From: Eragrostis nindensis
Taxonomy: Eukaryota; Streptophyta; Magnoliopsida; Poales; Poaceae
DNA length: 64,000 bases
Reading direction: 5' to 3'
Assembly (NCBI GenBank): GCA_012490785.1
Contig: JAAXCT010000236.1
Coordinates: 730,891-794,890, forward strand
Every line of letters begins with the position of its first letter. Within the stretch, counting starts at the first letter, position 1. Positions 35,929 to 47,802 of the stretch are shown here, piece after piece. The notes beneath the pieces are model-generated. The model was not told the origin of the DNA and did not search any database. It saw only the letters and a program-made list of their open reading frames with translations. Position numbers and translations under genes: made by a program.

Positions 35929-38578
35929 ATGACTGGTTTCGACCTACCAGAAAACTTCCACCCAGATCCGGAACAGTTCTTGAGAAGGGTGAGGGCCAGG
36001 CTTACCCCTCCTCCCACCCACGCTCGATCAAAAGTTCTGGCTCTTGAAGGATCCCTTCCAACGATTGTCGATCACCCTCCATCTTCATCAACAAACAGCA
36101 ACATGGGTGACCCGATCGAGAAGACGATCAACGATTTCTCCGCGCCGACTACGGAGAACATCCGCGTGGGTCCCAACCCGCGTATCACCAGCAAGGACTA
36201 CGAGCTCAAGCCAGCCTTGATCAACATGATCTTGGCTAGTCCTTTCTGTGGGAAGCCGTCGGAGGATGCGAACGCTCACCTCCAAAGGTTCTTGATGACG
36301 TGCAACACTTTCGCCATGAAGGATGCACCTCAGGACGCCATCCGACTGCAGCTTTTCCCATTCTCTCTGTTGGGGAAGGCTCTCCAGTGGTTCTACGCGA
36401 ACCAAGAGTCCCTCGACACGTGGACGGCATACTCTAATGCCTTCCTCGCCAAGTTCTTCCCGCCGGGCAAGACGACTGCCCTGCGGAACAAGATATCGGG
36501 CTTCCAACAGCTCGCAGATGAGTCGACCGCGGAAGCCTGGGACAGGATGCAGGAGTACGTTCTCTCGTGCCCACACCATGGCATGGAAGAATGGCTCCTT
36601 ATACAGAGTTTCTACCACGGTTTGAGGCCGTCCGCTCGAGAGCACCTCGACGCCGCAGCAGGCGGCTCCTTCTTCTCCCTTAGCGTGAAGAACGCTAAGA
36701 AGTTGATTGAGAAGGTGGCGGCCAACCAGACTCATGGTGAACGCCAAGCGGCGAGCACCAAGACCCGTGGGGTGCACCAAGTGGAGACGATGGACATGCT
36801 CGCCATCAAGCTCGATCAGCTACTCCGCAAGGTGGAGTCTCCACAGGACCTGCAAGTTGCGGATTCCTGCATGACATGTGAGGAATGCGGCTACGTTGGG
36901 CATATGGGCATCAATTGCCCGAATGCGAGAGAGGAATGCAATTTCCTCAACAATGGCAATGGGTACCACTCCCAGAAAAACTACGGCTGGAATTCCAGGC
37001 CCGACCTCTCATTCAACAAGAATCTGGGAGGTAATAATGGTAATCTTTCCCACTATGAGCCCTCTATCAAGGATCTAGTTCTCGGCCAGGTCAAGATAAA
37101 TGACAGCATTAGTAAGAAGTTTCTTACTACGGACAAAGCTTTAGAGAGCATAGATGCCAAGCTAGAGTCGTTCAGCACTGCTCTGCAAAATCAGCTAAGC
37201 CATAACAAGATGCTAGAAACGCAAATCGCGCAAATAGCTTCTGCTGTGCAGGCTCCTCGTACGAAGGAAAATGTTAGTGCTATCACCACCAGGGGCGGAA
37301 GAGGTACTGTGGACCCACCATACCCCAAGGGTGCAGAGAGGAAGACACCAAACGCAGCCCCCAAGGAGAAGGCCGGCAAAAAGATTCCAGAAAAGAAGGT
37401 CCCTGAAAAGGAAGATGCCGAGAAGGAGAGCTCCGAGGAGGAACCAACAACAGATCCTCCCGTCGAGCAAGCTCCACCTAAGGCAGCCCCTCATGAGTAT
37501 TTTGACACTACAGGCTTGCCCTATCCCGATCGCAGGAAGAACCTCTCCGTGGATGAGCGCTTTGATAAATTTGTTGAGGCCATCCGGCATATATATGTGC
37601 ATATTCCGCTGCTTGATGCCATGCAGGTACCTACTTACACTAGGTATTTCCGGGACATCCTCAACAACAAGCGCCCCATTCCAGCAATGGAGGTGGTGAA
37701 GCTTACAGTAGAGTGCAGCGCGGCCATTTTGAACATTCTTCCGGAAAAGAAGAAGGATCCGGGGTGTCCAACCATCCGATGTTCGATCGGCAGCCAGCAC
37801 TTCTCACAGGCGCTCTGCGATTTAGGAGCAAATGTGAGCGTCATGCCCAAGACAGTGTACGACAGGCTAAACCGTCCGTTATCACCAACGGCCATGTGCT
37901 TGCAACTTGCGGACCAATCGGTTCGCCATCCTGCGGGTATTGCCGAAGACGTGCCTGTGCAGATCAGAAATTTCTTCGTCCCCGTCGATTTCGTTGTGCT
38001 TGACATGGAAGTGGATGTCAAGACCCCTCTCATCCTTGGGAGGCCATTCTTGAGCACACCAATGCCAACATCGATGTGGGGGCAGGAGAGATTCACTTGG
38101 ACTTCAACGGCAGGGAAGAGACGTTCAGCTTCAAGCCTAAGGTTGAACAATGCAAGCAACTGAGGGTCATATATGGAAAGGACCCAAGGGAAGTGGAGAA
38201 GATCGAGATTACTTGCCACAGCCAGAGAAGCTCATTGCATATATGAGAAACTATCTGGCAAGAGAGAATGCAAGAAGGCCAGCTAATTATTGGAGGACTC
38301 AAAGGAGAATGCCTCAGCCGCCAAACACACCTCAAGCCCCTCTTGCTCCTCCACCACAAGAAGGAGTAGGCGAGCCACAATCGTCTAAGAAGAGGAGAGC
38401 AAGGCGCTCAAGAAAGAAGAAGGCAGCTACGGTATCGACCAATGAGAGCACGACAAAGGCGCCTAATGAAGAAAAGGTCGCCGCCACCAACACAAAGAAG
38501 ACAATCAAAGTGTGGCGGAAGAAAGAAGGAACCTCTACCTCGCCAGATTCTCTAGCGAGCGAGGTCCAAACAAGTTGA
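35929..38578 (+). pseudogene. gag-pro: Element D Gag-protease, one frame disruption
   Basis: From ATG 35929 (MTGFDLPENF) the frame is open to 38163. The capsid region has LQLFPFSLLGKALQWF, FLAKFFPPGKT and FQQLADESTAEAWDR. The zinc knuckle is CEECGYVGHMGINC. A Lys/Glu-rich linker leads to the aspartic protease with IRCSIGSQ, ALCDLGANVSVMP (active site DLGA) and LILGRPFLST. The frame shifts near 38055; the other frame continues NANIDVGAGEIHLDF, and a further frame (to 38578) adds a basic tail (SSKKRRARRSRKKKAA). No polymerase domain follows. Short upstream start at 35884 is a TTG and is not used. Confidence 0.85.
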
Positions 38579-38990
38579 AGACACGGAGAACGTCTAGCTC
38601 AAAGACGTAAAAATGAGAGCCCTCCGATTGGGGAGGCCATCCCAATCGTTATCTAGCTAGACCTTGCACTTGTTTTTCCTTTCATAAACTATAAAAACAA
38701 AACAAAAAGTGAAAAAAGTTTAAAAACAACAAAAATAATAGGATTCCCGGCGATGCTCATTAGGGGCTAGCCACTTGTGTCATCCTCACTCTTTTTTGCA
38801 GGTCAAGAAGGAGGAGGAAGAGCCTGAATCAAGCTTAAGTCTTGCAAAGATTCAAGCTTGGGGAGGGCACCCAGGTAAGAAGGAGTTCAACACTAGCTCG
38901 AGTCTTGCAAAGACTCAAGCTTGGGGAGGACACCCAGGTAAGTATTCCTAACTTTCTTAATAAATAAATAAACTCCATGTTTTGAATAAA
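38579..38990 (+). other. 3' non-coding part of element D with a 60-bp tandem duplication
   Basis: Contains two adjacent copies of a block with gtcttgcaaaga(t/c)tcaagcttggggagg(g/a)cacccaggtaag (about 38836-38880 and 38898-38941). Confidence 0.65.
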
Positions 38991-39029
38991 TACTAGAATC
39001 TTGGTGTTATGCTACACTTAAGGGAAATG

Positions 39030-40278
39030 ATGATCGAGTTACAAATGATGGTCCGGTGGCCGGATAGTCCGGTAGGCAACCGGACAGTTCGGTGGGGGGT
39101 TTCTGTCCTGAAAACAAGAAATGATGCATTTTCGCCCAAAACTCCCCCAAAAGCATTTCAAAGGTATTTTCTCCCTTGATATCTATCTGAGATGCAAACT
39201 TATCGATATTTCTCCCCCTTTGGCAATGAACTCATCAAGATTACAAGAGAGCCAAAATGCAATGCATGAGTGGGAATCCTACCAAGCTTCAAAAATCATG
39301 TCAATAAGCATTTATCATTGCTATGAACAAGCATAGAACCTTGAAGTGTAAAAGCATGAGCTCACAATTGCAGGAAGGCCATAATAGAGAGCATAGCACA
39401 AAAGCAAAGAGCTAGACAAGCTAAGTATGAAGATTGAATTGAGCTTGATAGATTCAAATTTGCTATATCATGAAAAGCATTGCCACCACATGTATGATTA
39501 TCCATATCCAAGGCAAAACAAGCATTAAGTGAATCCATGAAAACTAGCAAGTGTCAATCTCAACTCAAGCAACAAACATTCGGAAAGATGTGCTTTGACA
39601 AACGCTCACATATGCAACAAAGACTCAATTTGATCAAGTGAAGATTGCAAGCATTTGCTTGTCTTTAATTTTTCATCCTCAAGTAACCTCTTATCCAAGC
39701 GGAGGGTCGCACGACTGGTTACGGCAAACACCCCGAGGCTTCAAGGCACCGTATTGGATATTTAGCATTTTGCACAAAAGATCAAATTGATTTTAGAAAT
39801 TAAGCACAAGAAGCAAATGAGTATACCTTTTGGCAAAAGGACATTTGTCCCCCAAAGTCCCATCATGAGCTAAACATTTGCCAAAGTCCATCCCCCAAAC
39901 AATAAGTTGCCGAAGTAAAGACATTTTCTGAAACTAGCCTTAAAACAAGTCTTGACAATGATAAAAACAAGCATACACATGGTGACAAACATAGACATGC
40001 ATAGATCATAAGCCTCACAAAAGCCAATTTTCATTTTAAAGTTTAGCTAGCTTGCTCAAATGAAACTATGCCAAACTATCTAAAAGAGCCTAAGTTTAAA
40101 AGTTTGCTACTAGCAATCACACAACTTAGCTCAATCTCAATCATATCAACAATAAATACAAGGAGACATAAAGGTTGAAGCTTCTCTAAAGATGCAAATT
40201 ATACATGAAGCTTATCTTACAATGCAATGCAAATGCGAGAAAAGTAAGATACATATTTACAAAGAAACCAACTCCCCC
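39030..40278 (-). other. 3' untranslated region of copia element C
   Basis: AT-rich DNA between RNase H and the lost 3' end, with ctccccctttggcaatgaactc (39214) typical of SIRE-like 3' regions. Two cggata/cggaca palindrome units lie at 39056-39095. The junction with element D lies at about 38960-39040; I cannot fix it exactly. Confidence 0.6.
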
Positions 40279-41151
40279 TCAAACAATGATACAAGGATAG
40301 CAAACACCAAGTTCCCCCCGAAGAAATGCAAAGCGCTCGGCGTCTAGGGGCTTGGTGAGGATATCGGCCAATTGGTTGTGGGTATCAATGTATGTAAGCT
40401 CGATGTCCCCCTTAGCAACATGATCTCTCAAGAAGTGGTATCTCACCTCTATGTGTTTGACTCTCCCATGTAGGATTGGGTCTTTGGGTAAGCATATGGC
40501 ACTAGTGTTGTCACACATAAGTGGAACACTCTTGTAGGTTAACCCATAGTCTCTCAAAGTGAAAGTCATCCATAGGATTTGGGATAAGCAACTAGCAGCA
40601 GCAACATACTCAGCTTCGATTGTGGATTGGGCTACGCCAGATTGCTTGCGTGAAGACCAACAAACAAGAGAAGATCCAAGAAAATGGCAAGTACCTGAAG
40701 TGCTCTTCCGATCAACTCGACATCCAGCAAAATCCGCATCTGAATAACCACAAAGAGAAAGAGTAGATGATGCAGAATACCAAATGCCGAATTCAAGGGT
40801 GTACTTGAGATACCTGAAAATGCGCTTCACCGCTTGACGATGAGACTCCCTTGGTGAAGATTGGAAGCGAGCACAAAGACACACCGCGAAGTGTATGTCG
40901 GGCCTTGTCGCCGTGAGGTACAAGAGGGAGCCGATCATGCTCCGATACTCCCGCTGGTCCACCGCTTCACCATCAAGATCCGAATCAAGCACGGTGGAAG
41001 TGGCCATCGGGATCGACATGGGCTTGGCATCCGACATGTCGAACTTCTTCATCAAGTCCTTCGTGTACTTGGCTTGATGAATGAAGGTACCCTGCTTGCA
41101 TTGCTTGATTTGAAGACCAAGGAAGTAAGTTAGCTCACCCATCATGGACAT
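40279..41151 (-). pseudogene. Copia element C reverse transcriptase end and RNase H
   Basis: Begins right at the junction with element E: MSMMGELTYFLGLQIKQ continues the reverse transcriptase of 50931-51983. RNase H follows with YSDADFAGCRVDRKSTSGTC, GVAQSTIEAEYVAAASC, LMCDNTSAICLPKD and VKHIEVRYHFLRD. It ends near ADILTKPLDAERFAFLRGELGV and a short tail. This half is uninterrupted for 290 codons. Confidence 0.9.
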
Positions 41152-42277
41152 TGTTGGCGGTCGTTATTGACCAATTTCTTACCGCCAACATAATAAAAAT
41201 GAGGCTCACACAAGGACATAAATAGAATATTATTTATAATTAATGCCTCTCCACGAGTTTTGGTGATATTTTGACTGCATGACGAAATAAATTGCAAATG
41301 GGAGCAAATGCCTGCCGGCCGGCCCCATCATGGGCCAGCCGGCTTATGTTGGATCTCAACATGATCCAGCAACCCCAGGCATCTCCCAATGGGCTCAAAC
41401 ATCAAGGATCAAATGGCCAACAAATATTTCCCAACCCAGAGTATCGACCACTGCGCAAGGCCCAACAAACAAGCCCATCAACCACTCAAAAAGGCGTCAA
41501 ATCACCGAGCAAGACCGTGGATCTTAATGGGCACATCATGAGAGGCCAGCTCACAAAAATTCGAGGCATTCGGAGAGAAAAGCCCGCCGGCCGGACTAGG
41601 TCTAGGCCAACCGGCCAACTATTTTCTCCGAATCGGCCCATCTTTTTCCAGTCGGTTCCAGAGGCGGTTGCAAGCTAACTTGATGCACCAACCAAGTAAC
41701 GAGACGTCGGCAAGTGAGGAATATCCACAACATTCTCCTAAGATGAAGGGACCTTCTCCACTCTCCCAAGGAAGCCTCACACTATATATAGAGGACCTCC
41801 CTCTCACTTCCATCCTGCACCTTCACACTTGAGAAGAGAAGATCCAAAATAGGGTCATGCTCTGTCAAGTTAGTTTAGAAGTAAAGAGTGAGTGAGGGTC
41901 GGAGGAAGGGTGGAAGCTCCGGAGATGCTGGAGCTCCTCTTCTTCGACGCCTCGAGTATGTACTCTGCCTGGGAGTAGTCGTCCGAGTCTTCCAGGCCGG
42001 GTAACATGTAAGGTATTATTTATTGAGCAATAAAGTAAGGTTTTCTTCTTTATCATTTATGGGATTCAAGTATGTAGTGAGTATTTCTTATTTGCTACAT
42101 GTGCTAGCTCTAGACATATGCTAGTTGCTGGTATTAATGATAGGTGTAAACGTGGTGTTTATACTTTGATTTATCCTGAGTTGCCATCAACCCACGGGAT
42201 GTTGTGGTAGCCACGAGTGTAGGTGACAGCTGCACCAGTCTCTGTAGTCCACCACGTTCGGGTTGAATGTGTAGGGC
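41152..42277 (+). repeat. Left LTR of element E, truncated by element F
   Basis: Matches 49459-50585 of the right LTR. TATA box near 41783. Begins with a perfect 10-bp inverted repeat TGTTGGCGGT ... ACCGCCAACA. Confidence 0.9.
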
Positions 42278-43755
42278 TGTTGGCAATTTCTAGCACACCA
42301 TTTGATATGCCAACTGCGCCTTATTTAGAGCATAAATGTCATTATTATAGGCCATTAACCCTTGACAATAGCACCATATTTGTATATATGTCGTTCTGGA
42401 GCTTTATTGCAGAAACAGATGAAAAGGACGACATTCTGGACATTGTGGCTGATTTGGACCTAAAGAGAAGAGAACCAGCAGAAAAGGCCCACTGTGCCGA
42501 TCGGCACAGCCTTGTGCCGACCGGCACAGGGGACTTCAAGGCCATCGAGTCTGGCCCACCATTCAGTTGATTCTAGAAGAAAGTTATCCGAACCAATCTC
42601 GGAAGATATTCGTCACGAAGAGATAAAAGATACTTGAAGACTTGAAAGAGCAATACAAGACTTGATCTCGAAGAAAACTGATTGAAAGGCCCACATGGAA
42701 GCTACCTAGGACTTTGGAACCGACTTAGGGAGGAAACCGAGTTGGACACGAGGTGTGCCGATCGGCACGGCCTCTGTGCCGATTGGCACGGGGACTCTTT
42801 TCTCGAGATCCTCTTCCTTTCTGATGTACAACTCTATATAAACTTGTAAAAGCCCTAGGGTTTCGAGATCGGCCGCCAGAGGGACAACACAGCTAGTAAG
42901 TTTAGAGCCACTGGGGCTTTGCCCCGTTCTTCATGTTCTCTAGTTGTTGATCAAGAACCATCGGTGCTAAATAGGTGATCCATCAAGGTAGGCCTACTAG
43001 ATGGTGATGTATCTTGCACTATGTATTATCGAAGTATGGTTGAATATGTGGATGAATGGTTTTGATTATTGATTGCCTGGATTTTATGGTCTTTACATGC
43101 GCTTGTTCCTACGCTTAGTGACGACTAAGTATTAGATATTATCTTAATTGTGGTGGCAATCAGAGGTGAGGGATTCAATCTCTCACTATCTCCATTGTGG
43201 TTAAGGTAGCATTGGGATCTTGTAATGCGCCATAATTGCATGTCGTCTCCGTACCTCAACAGCCGCTAATGCATATGCGATGATCCTTGAGGTGATGTTT
43301 AGAGTAGGAAGAGGTCACCGATTACGGCGAATTGGTCGTGACAGGGCATTCCGGAAAGGGGCTTCGACCTACGATCTTCGGTTATCAATAATTGAGTAAT
43401 TCCGTTTATCATGCTATTTGATTAAGCTTTTTGGTTACGATCTCAATTAGCAGACTTGGCTAACTTACCCCATGATCTAATCAGGTTCCTTAGGCTGTTC
43501 AGACAACACTTCGGTCAAATTAGCCTCCGTGCCGACCGGCACACTTCTGTACCGATCGGCACAACCTCCAGTTTTCCTAAACTCTCGCTCACGCTTACTA
43601 GAAAGCCTGGTTAACTCATTTACTGATGATTCTGCTTAATTCTCATTGGTCTCTGTGGTTCGATTAAACGTTGGAATACTCTTCTGGGGGAAAAAGACTA
43701 CAACTGTACACCGTGCTCTTGCGGTATATAAATGGGTGCGTAGATACGACCAACA
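42278..43755 (+). repeat. 5' LTR of element F (1478 bp)
   Basis: Starts TGTTGGCAATTTC and ends GACCAACA. TATA box tatataaac at 42835-42843. Three pairs of gtgccga(c/t)cggcac palindromes at 42494, 42755 and 43529. Confidence 0.85.
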
Positions 43756-43768
43756 AGCTGTCTTTTTC

Positions 43769-43786
43769 TGGCGCCGTTGCTCGGGA
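43769..43786 (+). promoter_or_regulatory. Primer-binding site of element F (tRNA-Asp)
   Basis: tggcgccgttgctcggga matches the tRNA-Asp(GTC) complement for 12 bases and then diverges. It lies 13 bases past the LTR end. Confidence 0.7.
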
Positions 43787-43935
43787 CCTTTGTTCGAATT
43801 AGGCATTGTTTGAAGTTTGAGAAATTGGCCAAGGTGCCGATCGGCACACCCTTGTGCCGACCGGCATATTGCTTTCTTCCTTTGATTTCTCTGTCTTTTC
43901 GAGTACATATGTCCTGTTTTATTTAACAGACAGGT

Positions 43936-46284
43936 ATGGACGGCGCTAAGTCGAATAAACCCTTTAATAGCCTCGATGATCCAGAGATTCTCTTTCGCAA
44001 GCGTAAGGCGGAAAAGAAAAGCAAGTCAGTGGGAGACGTAGAAGACAACAGCGAGCCGCTCAGCCCGAGGGCATTGTTTGCAGCTCTAGAAGAAGACAAG
44101 GAAGAAGAAGTTCCTGAAGTAGAAGACATGGGAGACACAACACCAATTGCTAATCGTCTCAAACCTGCCTTAGACAATGTTATCAAGACTGAGTTCACTG
44201 CACAAGCTCAACCTTTTCAGCTGGAGCGCTACATGTCTTTGGTTGGTCAACAACCGTTCACAGGTTCTGAAGATCCTAATATGCATTTGCAACACTTTCA
44301 TGAGATCTGCAGTACTTTTCAATTGCAACATATGAATGACAATGAAGCAAATGTGCGATTGTTCCCTCTATCTCTTATTGGGTGTCCTAAGCAGTGGTAC
44401 CATGGGCTACCTACTGCGACCAAGATTAGTTGGGATCAACTTTCTGCGAAATTTTTATCAAAGTACTTCCCTCCAGGCAAGACTCAAGCTTTGAAGAACA
44501 AGATCCTTGGATTCACTCAACTTGCTGATGAGAGCGTTGGAGAAGCATGGAATCGATTCAATGAGTACAAGGATGCTTGCCCGCACAATGGTCTTGCTGA
44601 ATGGGAGCTAGTGGAGAGGTTCTACACGGGTTTGAATCTTTTGTCCCGACAACACTGAGATGCTTCGTCTGGAGGATCGTTTTTGGACAAGACACCCGCT
44701 CAAGCCACAGCCTTGATCAAGAAGATAGAGCAAAGTCAATCATGGGTTAGTGAGAGAGAAAGTAGAAGCCTTCAACCTTCCACGGGAAAGATGAAGAGTG
44801 TGGTGGAGAGAGCTTATGATGAATTGCTTATGGACAAGCTTGACACCATACAAAGGAGATTGGACAAGATTGATCATATTCCCAAGGAAGAGACCGTCAA
44901 GCTAGCGGAAGCCCGTTCCACATGTGAAGAATGTGGAGAACTTGGTCATGTGAGCAAGGATTGCCCCGAGGATGTAAAGATGCTCAATTATGTCAAGAGC
45001 CAAGGATGGAAGACTCCATATCAGCAACAAAGGAGTAGCTTCACCCCATCATCGTCTATGCAAAATGCCATCCCTCTTCGCATTCAATGCCAAGAGTTCT
45101 TTCAAGCTCAAGAGAAGGTCAACAAAGACACCCAAGCCAAATTCAAGGAAGTTGATCGTGTGATTGAAACAATCAATGACAAGGTCATCGAAGTGGAGAG
45201 TTCTAATCAGCAAATTCTCCAATTCATGAAGATGATGGAGAAACAAATGGCCCAATTAGCAGAGTCAGTAAAAGGCGAGAAAGGAGCCATTCCTGGTAAT
45301 ACCCGCTCTGCAGAACAGCTGAAATCCATCAAGACGAGGTCTGGGAAGCAAACTGAAGATCCGAAGTTTGCAGCTGGAGCAAGACGACCTCGTGCCGACC
45401 GGCACGAAACTGGTGCCGATCGGCACGCTACAGTGGACAGCGCCGACCCGCACACAGGAGGTGCCGATCGGCACACTGAGGAAATTGACCTCTTGGGTCT
45501 GAAAAAGGGAACTGAGAACAAGAAACACGGTCCTGCTACCTTTCTGGATACGCAGCTGCGGACCAAGACAGAAAGGACCCGACATCATGATGAGCAATTC
45601 TCCAGGTTCGTCGATATTATGAAGAAGTTATATATAAACGTCCCGTTCCTTGATGCTCTTCAAGTGCCCACCTATGCTAAGTACATAAAGGATATTATGC
45701 AAAGCAAGAAGTCCTTAGCTTCGGAAGAAGTAGTGAAGATGACAAAGGAGTGCACTGCTGCTATTAATGACATTACACCAGAAAAGAAGATCGACCCCGG
45801 ATCTCCTAGTATCCGGTGTTTGATTGGAGCTCAAGTCTTTGAAGGGGCTTTATGCGATCTTGGAGCAAGTGTAAGTGTCATGCCTCGCTATGTCTTTGCA
45901 AGTTTGAATTTGCCAGAGTTGGAGCCTACGGCTATGTGTTTGGAGTTGGCCGATCAATCGGTTCGCTATCCCGATGGAATTGCTGAAGATGTGCCTGTTC
46001 AAATTGGTGATCATATAGTTCCTGTGGATTTTATTGTGCTTGATATGGATAGAAGGACAAAGACTTCATTGATTTTGGGCCGGCCATTTTTGAGGACAGC
46101 GAAGGCAAACATTGATGTGGGGAGTGGAAAGATAAGTTTCGACATAAGTGGAGCCTCCTACATATTCAATTTTTGTCCCAAGGGAGAAGAAGGCCGTACG
46201 GTCTCCAAGTGGGTTGAGAAGTACAAGTCTCCGCACCATAAAGCAATCGAGGGTAACTGGAGGAAGGACATGTCCTATCATTGA
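43936..46284 (+). pseudogene. gag-pro: Element F Gag-protease with one stop codon
   Basis: ATG 43936 opens a 783-codon frame broken only by TGA at 44656-44658, just after LLSRQH. Capsid blocks: VRLFPLSLIGCPKQWYHG, FLSKYFPPGKTQALKNKI and FTQLADESVGEAWNRF. Zinc knuckle CEECGELGHVSKDC. The protease has IRCLIGAQVFEGALCDLG, then SVSVMPRYV (active site DLGA), and SLILGRPFLRT. It ends in a normal stop after the protease with no polymerase. Between the knuckle and protease, palindromes at 45392-45474 are translated as repeated ADRH. The single TGA could be a C-to-T change at a CGA codon. Confidence 0.87.
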
Positions 46285-46707
46285 AGGAGAAGAGACAAGA
46301 GAACCTTGTAGTGTCGCAACATTTTCCCGTAGAGCGACGCTAAGGAAGTGATTTATGCGGGAAGGTCAAGCTCTACGACCTTTTTAAAACTAAGAGCGCT
46401 TTTTGGGAGGCAATCCAAAATCTGGGAAGCGAGTCATAGGGTGAGTCTTTGTGTGTTAGTGCTTTCGGGAGGGCAACCCGTGAATTAGAAATTTAGTGCT
46501 AACCGGAGGGCAACCCGGCCTTTAAATTGTTTGCTTGTAATCCACAATAATGCTCCCAGAATAAAATTTGTTAGTCCAAGTGTTTGTTTTAACTTTTGTG
46601 TGAACACCTGCGCTGTCTGTTTACTTTCTGCAGTTTTTATTTTTGTATTTTGCTTGTTCGCTAACAGCGCAGGAAGAAAAGAAACAAAAAAGAGGAAATT
46701 CTACCAG
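46285..46707 (+). other. Element F non-coding region after Gag-protease
   Basis: Contains repeated gggagggcaacccg phrases (about 46400-46525). No open frame I can support. Confidence 0.5.
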
Positions 46708-47643
46708 GTGCCGACCGGCACAGCGCCGTGCCGATCGGCACAGGGGCTAGCACGTCAAATCGTGCACTGGAAGATACCCCAATCTGGAGATGCAAATTAA
46801 TATGGGGTAAAATGAAGAAAATGTGCGGGATATTCGAGGAAGGAAAAATCGAAAAGGTAAGTGCAACAATTGTCCCGAGAATATTTCCGTGTTTTTGGTA
46901 TTTTTCTGTGTCGCAGAGATATACTGGATGATTCTTGTTTAAGAAGGAGGCACTGGCGGAAATTTGGCTCACCTGCCGACCGGCACACTTGTGTGCCGAT
47001 CGGCACAGAACGGAAACGCCACCTCCAGTAATCTTGATGCTACAGGAAGTCTGACATCCACAGGAAAATTTGAAATTTTTTGCGACACAAAGCAACGAAA
47101 TTTTGAATCAGGCGTGGACTCCGTTGTGCCGCCGGCACCTCACCGTGCCGACCGGCACGGAGTCCAAGAATTCGAATCGGATCATCAAAGTCTGCGCACA
47201 TTGGAAGGAGGAAAAATCACTGACACCTATGCAGCTGCCGAGCACAGGGGGAACACCGCACACCCTGCCTTGGGATGGAGCAAAAGTGCCGACCGGCATG
47301 GACTTCGTGCCGATCGGCACCTACTGGGAAATTCAAATTTCGAATTTGCCCCCTGTTTCCCGACATGAGACACTGTATGCAGCACGGGGAAGAGGAAAAG
47401 AAATTGCGGAAGCCAAGGCGCGGAGGAATCAGTGCAAGTTTGAATGGTGCCGACTTGCACGGAGGCCGTGCCAATCGGCACATCATGGGAAAGCCAAACT
47501 TTTGCAGGTGCACCCCTGTCTCCCGACATGCGACACTGTATAAGGCATGGGGAAGAAGAAAAGAAGGCGTGGCAGCCGAGGTACGACGGAATCCGCGAAA
47601 TTTTGAAATGTGCCGGTCGGCACGGCTATGTGCCGACCGGCGC
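46708..47643 (+). repeat. Array of ~160-bp repeats, each with a palindrome pair
   Basis: Pairs of gtgccga(c/t)cggcac-like palindromes start at 46708, 46973, 47126, 47286, 47447 and 47610; the last four steps are 153-163 bases. The last two units are clearly homologous (cctgt(t/c)tcccgacatg, gacactgtat, cggggaag). Earlier units are more diverged. Confidence 0.75.
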
Positions 47644-47802
47644 GCCGATGGAATTTGAACTGGCGCGGGTTCCTTCTCTTGGACGACTTGGAGAGCTATA
47701 AGAGGGGGCACTACCTCCTCCATTTTCGCCACAACTTCCTGGTGACTCTCTCCACTCCTCCACTTCCTCCATTTGCGCGATTTGTTTCCACTTTCGCAGG
47801 AA

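Larger units (their letters stand above)
32628..38990 (+). mobile_element. Athila-like Ty3/gypsy element D, non-autonomous, 3' end lost
   Basis: Inserted in the left LTR of element C after aggcc (32623-32627). Order: LTR copy 1 (32628-34226), LTR copy 2 (34227-35780), tRNA-Asp primer site, one Gag-protease ORF, a Lys-rich tail, a non-coding 3' region with a duplicated cttggggagg(g/a)cacccaggtaag block, then an abrupt change to element C sequence. No reverse transcriptase, integrase, polypurine tract or 3' LTR is present. Confidence 0.82.

Noticed and set aside
36088..38219. Minus-strand frames opposite element D gag (for example 36088-36780)
   Set aside because: Antisense shadows of a GC-rich gag gene.
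42494..47643. CRISPR-like array reading of the repeated 14-mers
   Set aside because: Units are palindromic, paired, unevenly spread over 5 kb and embedded in an LTR retrotransposon of a eukaryote; no spacers or cas genes.
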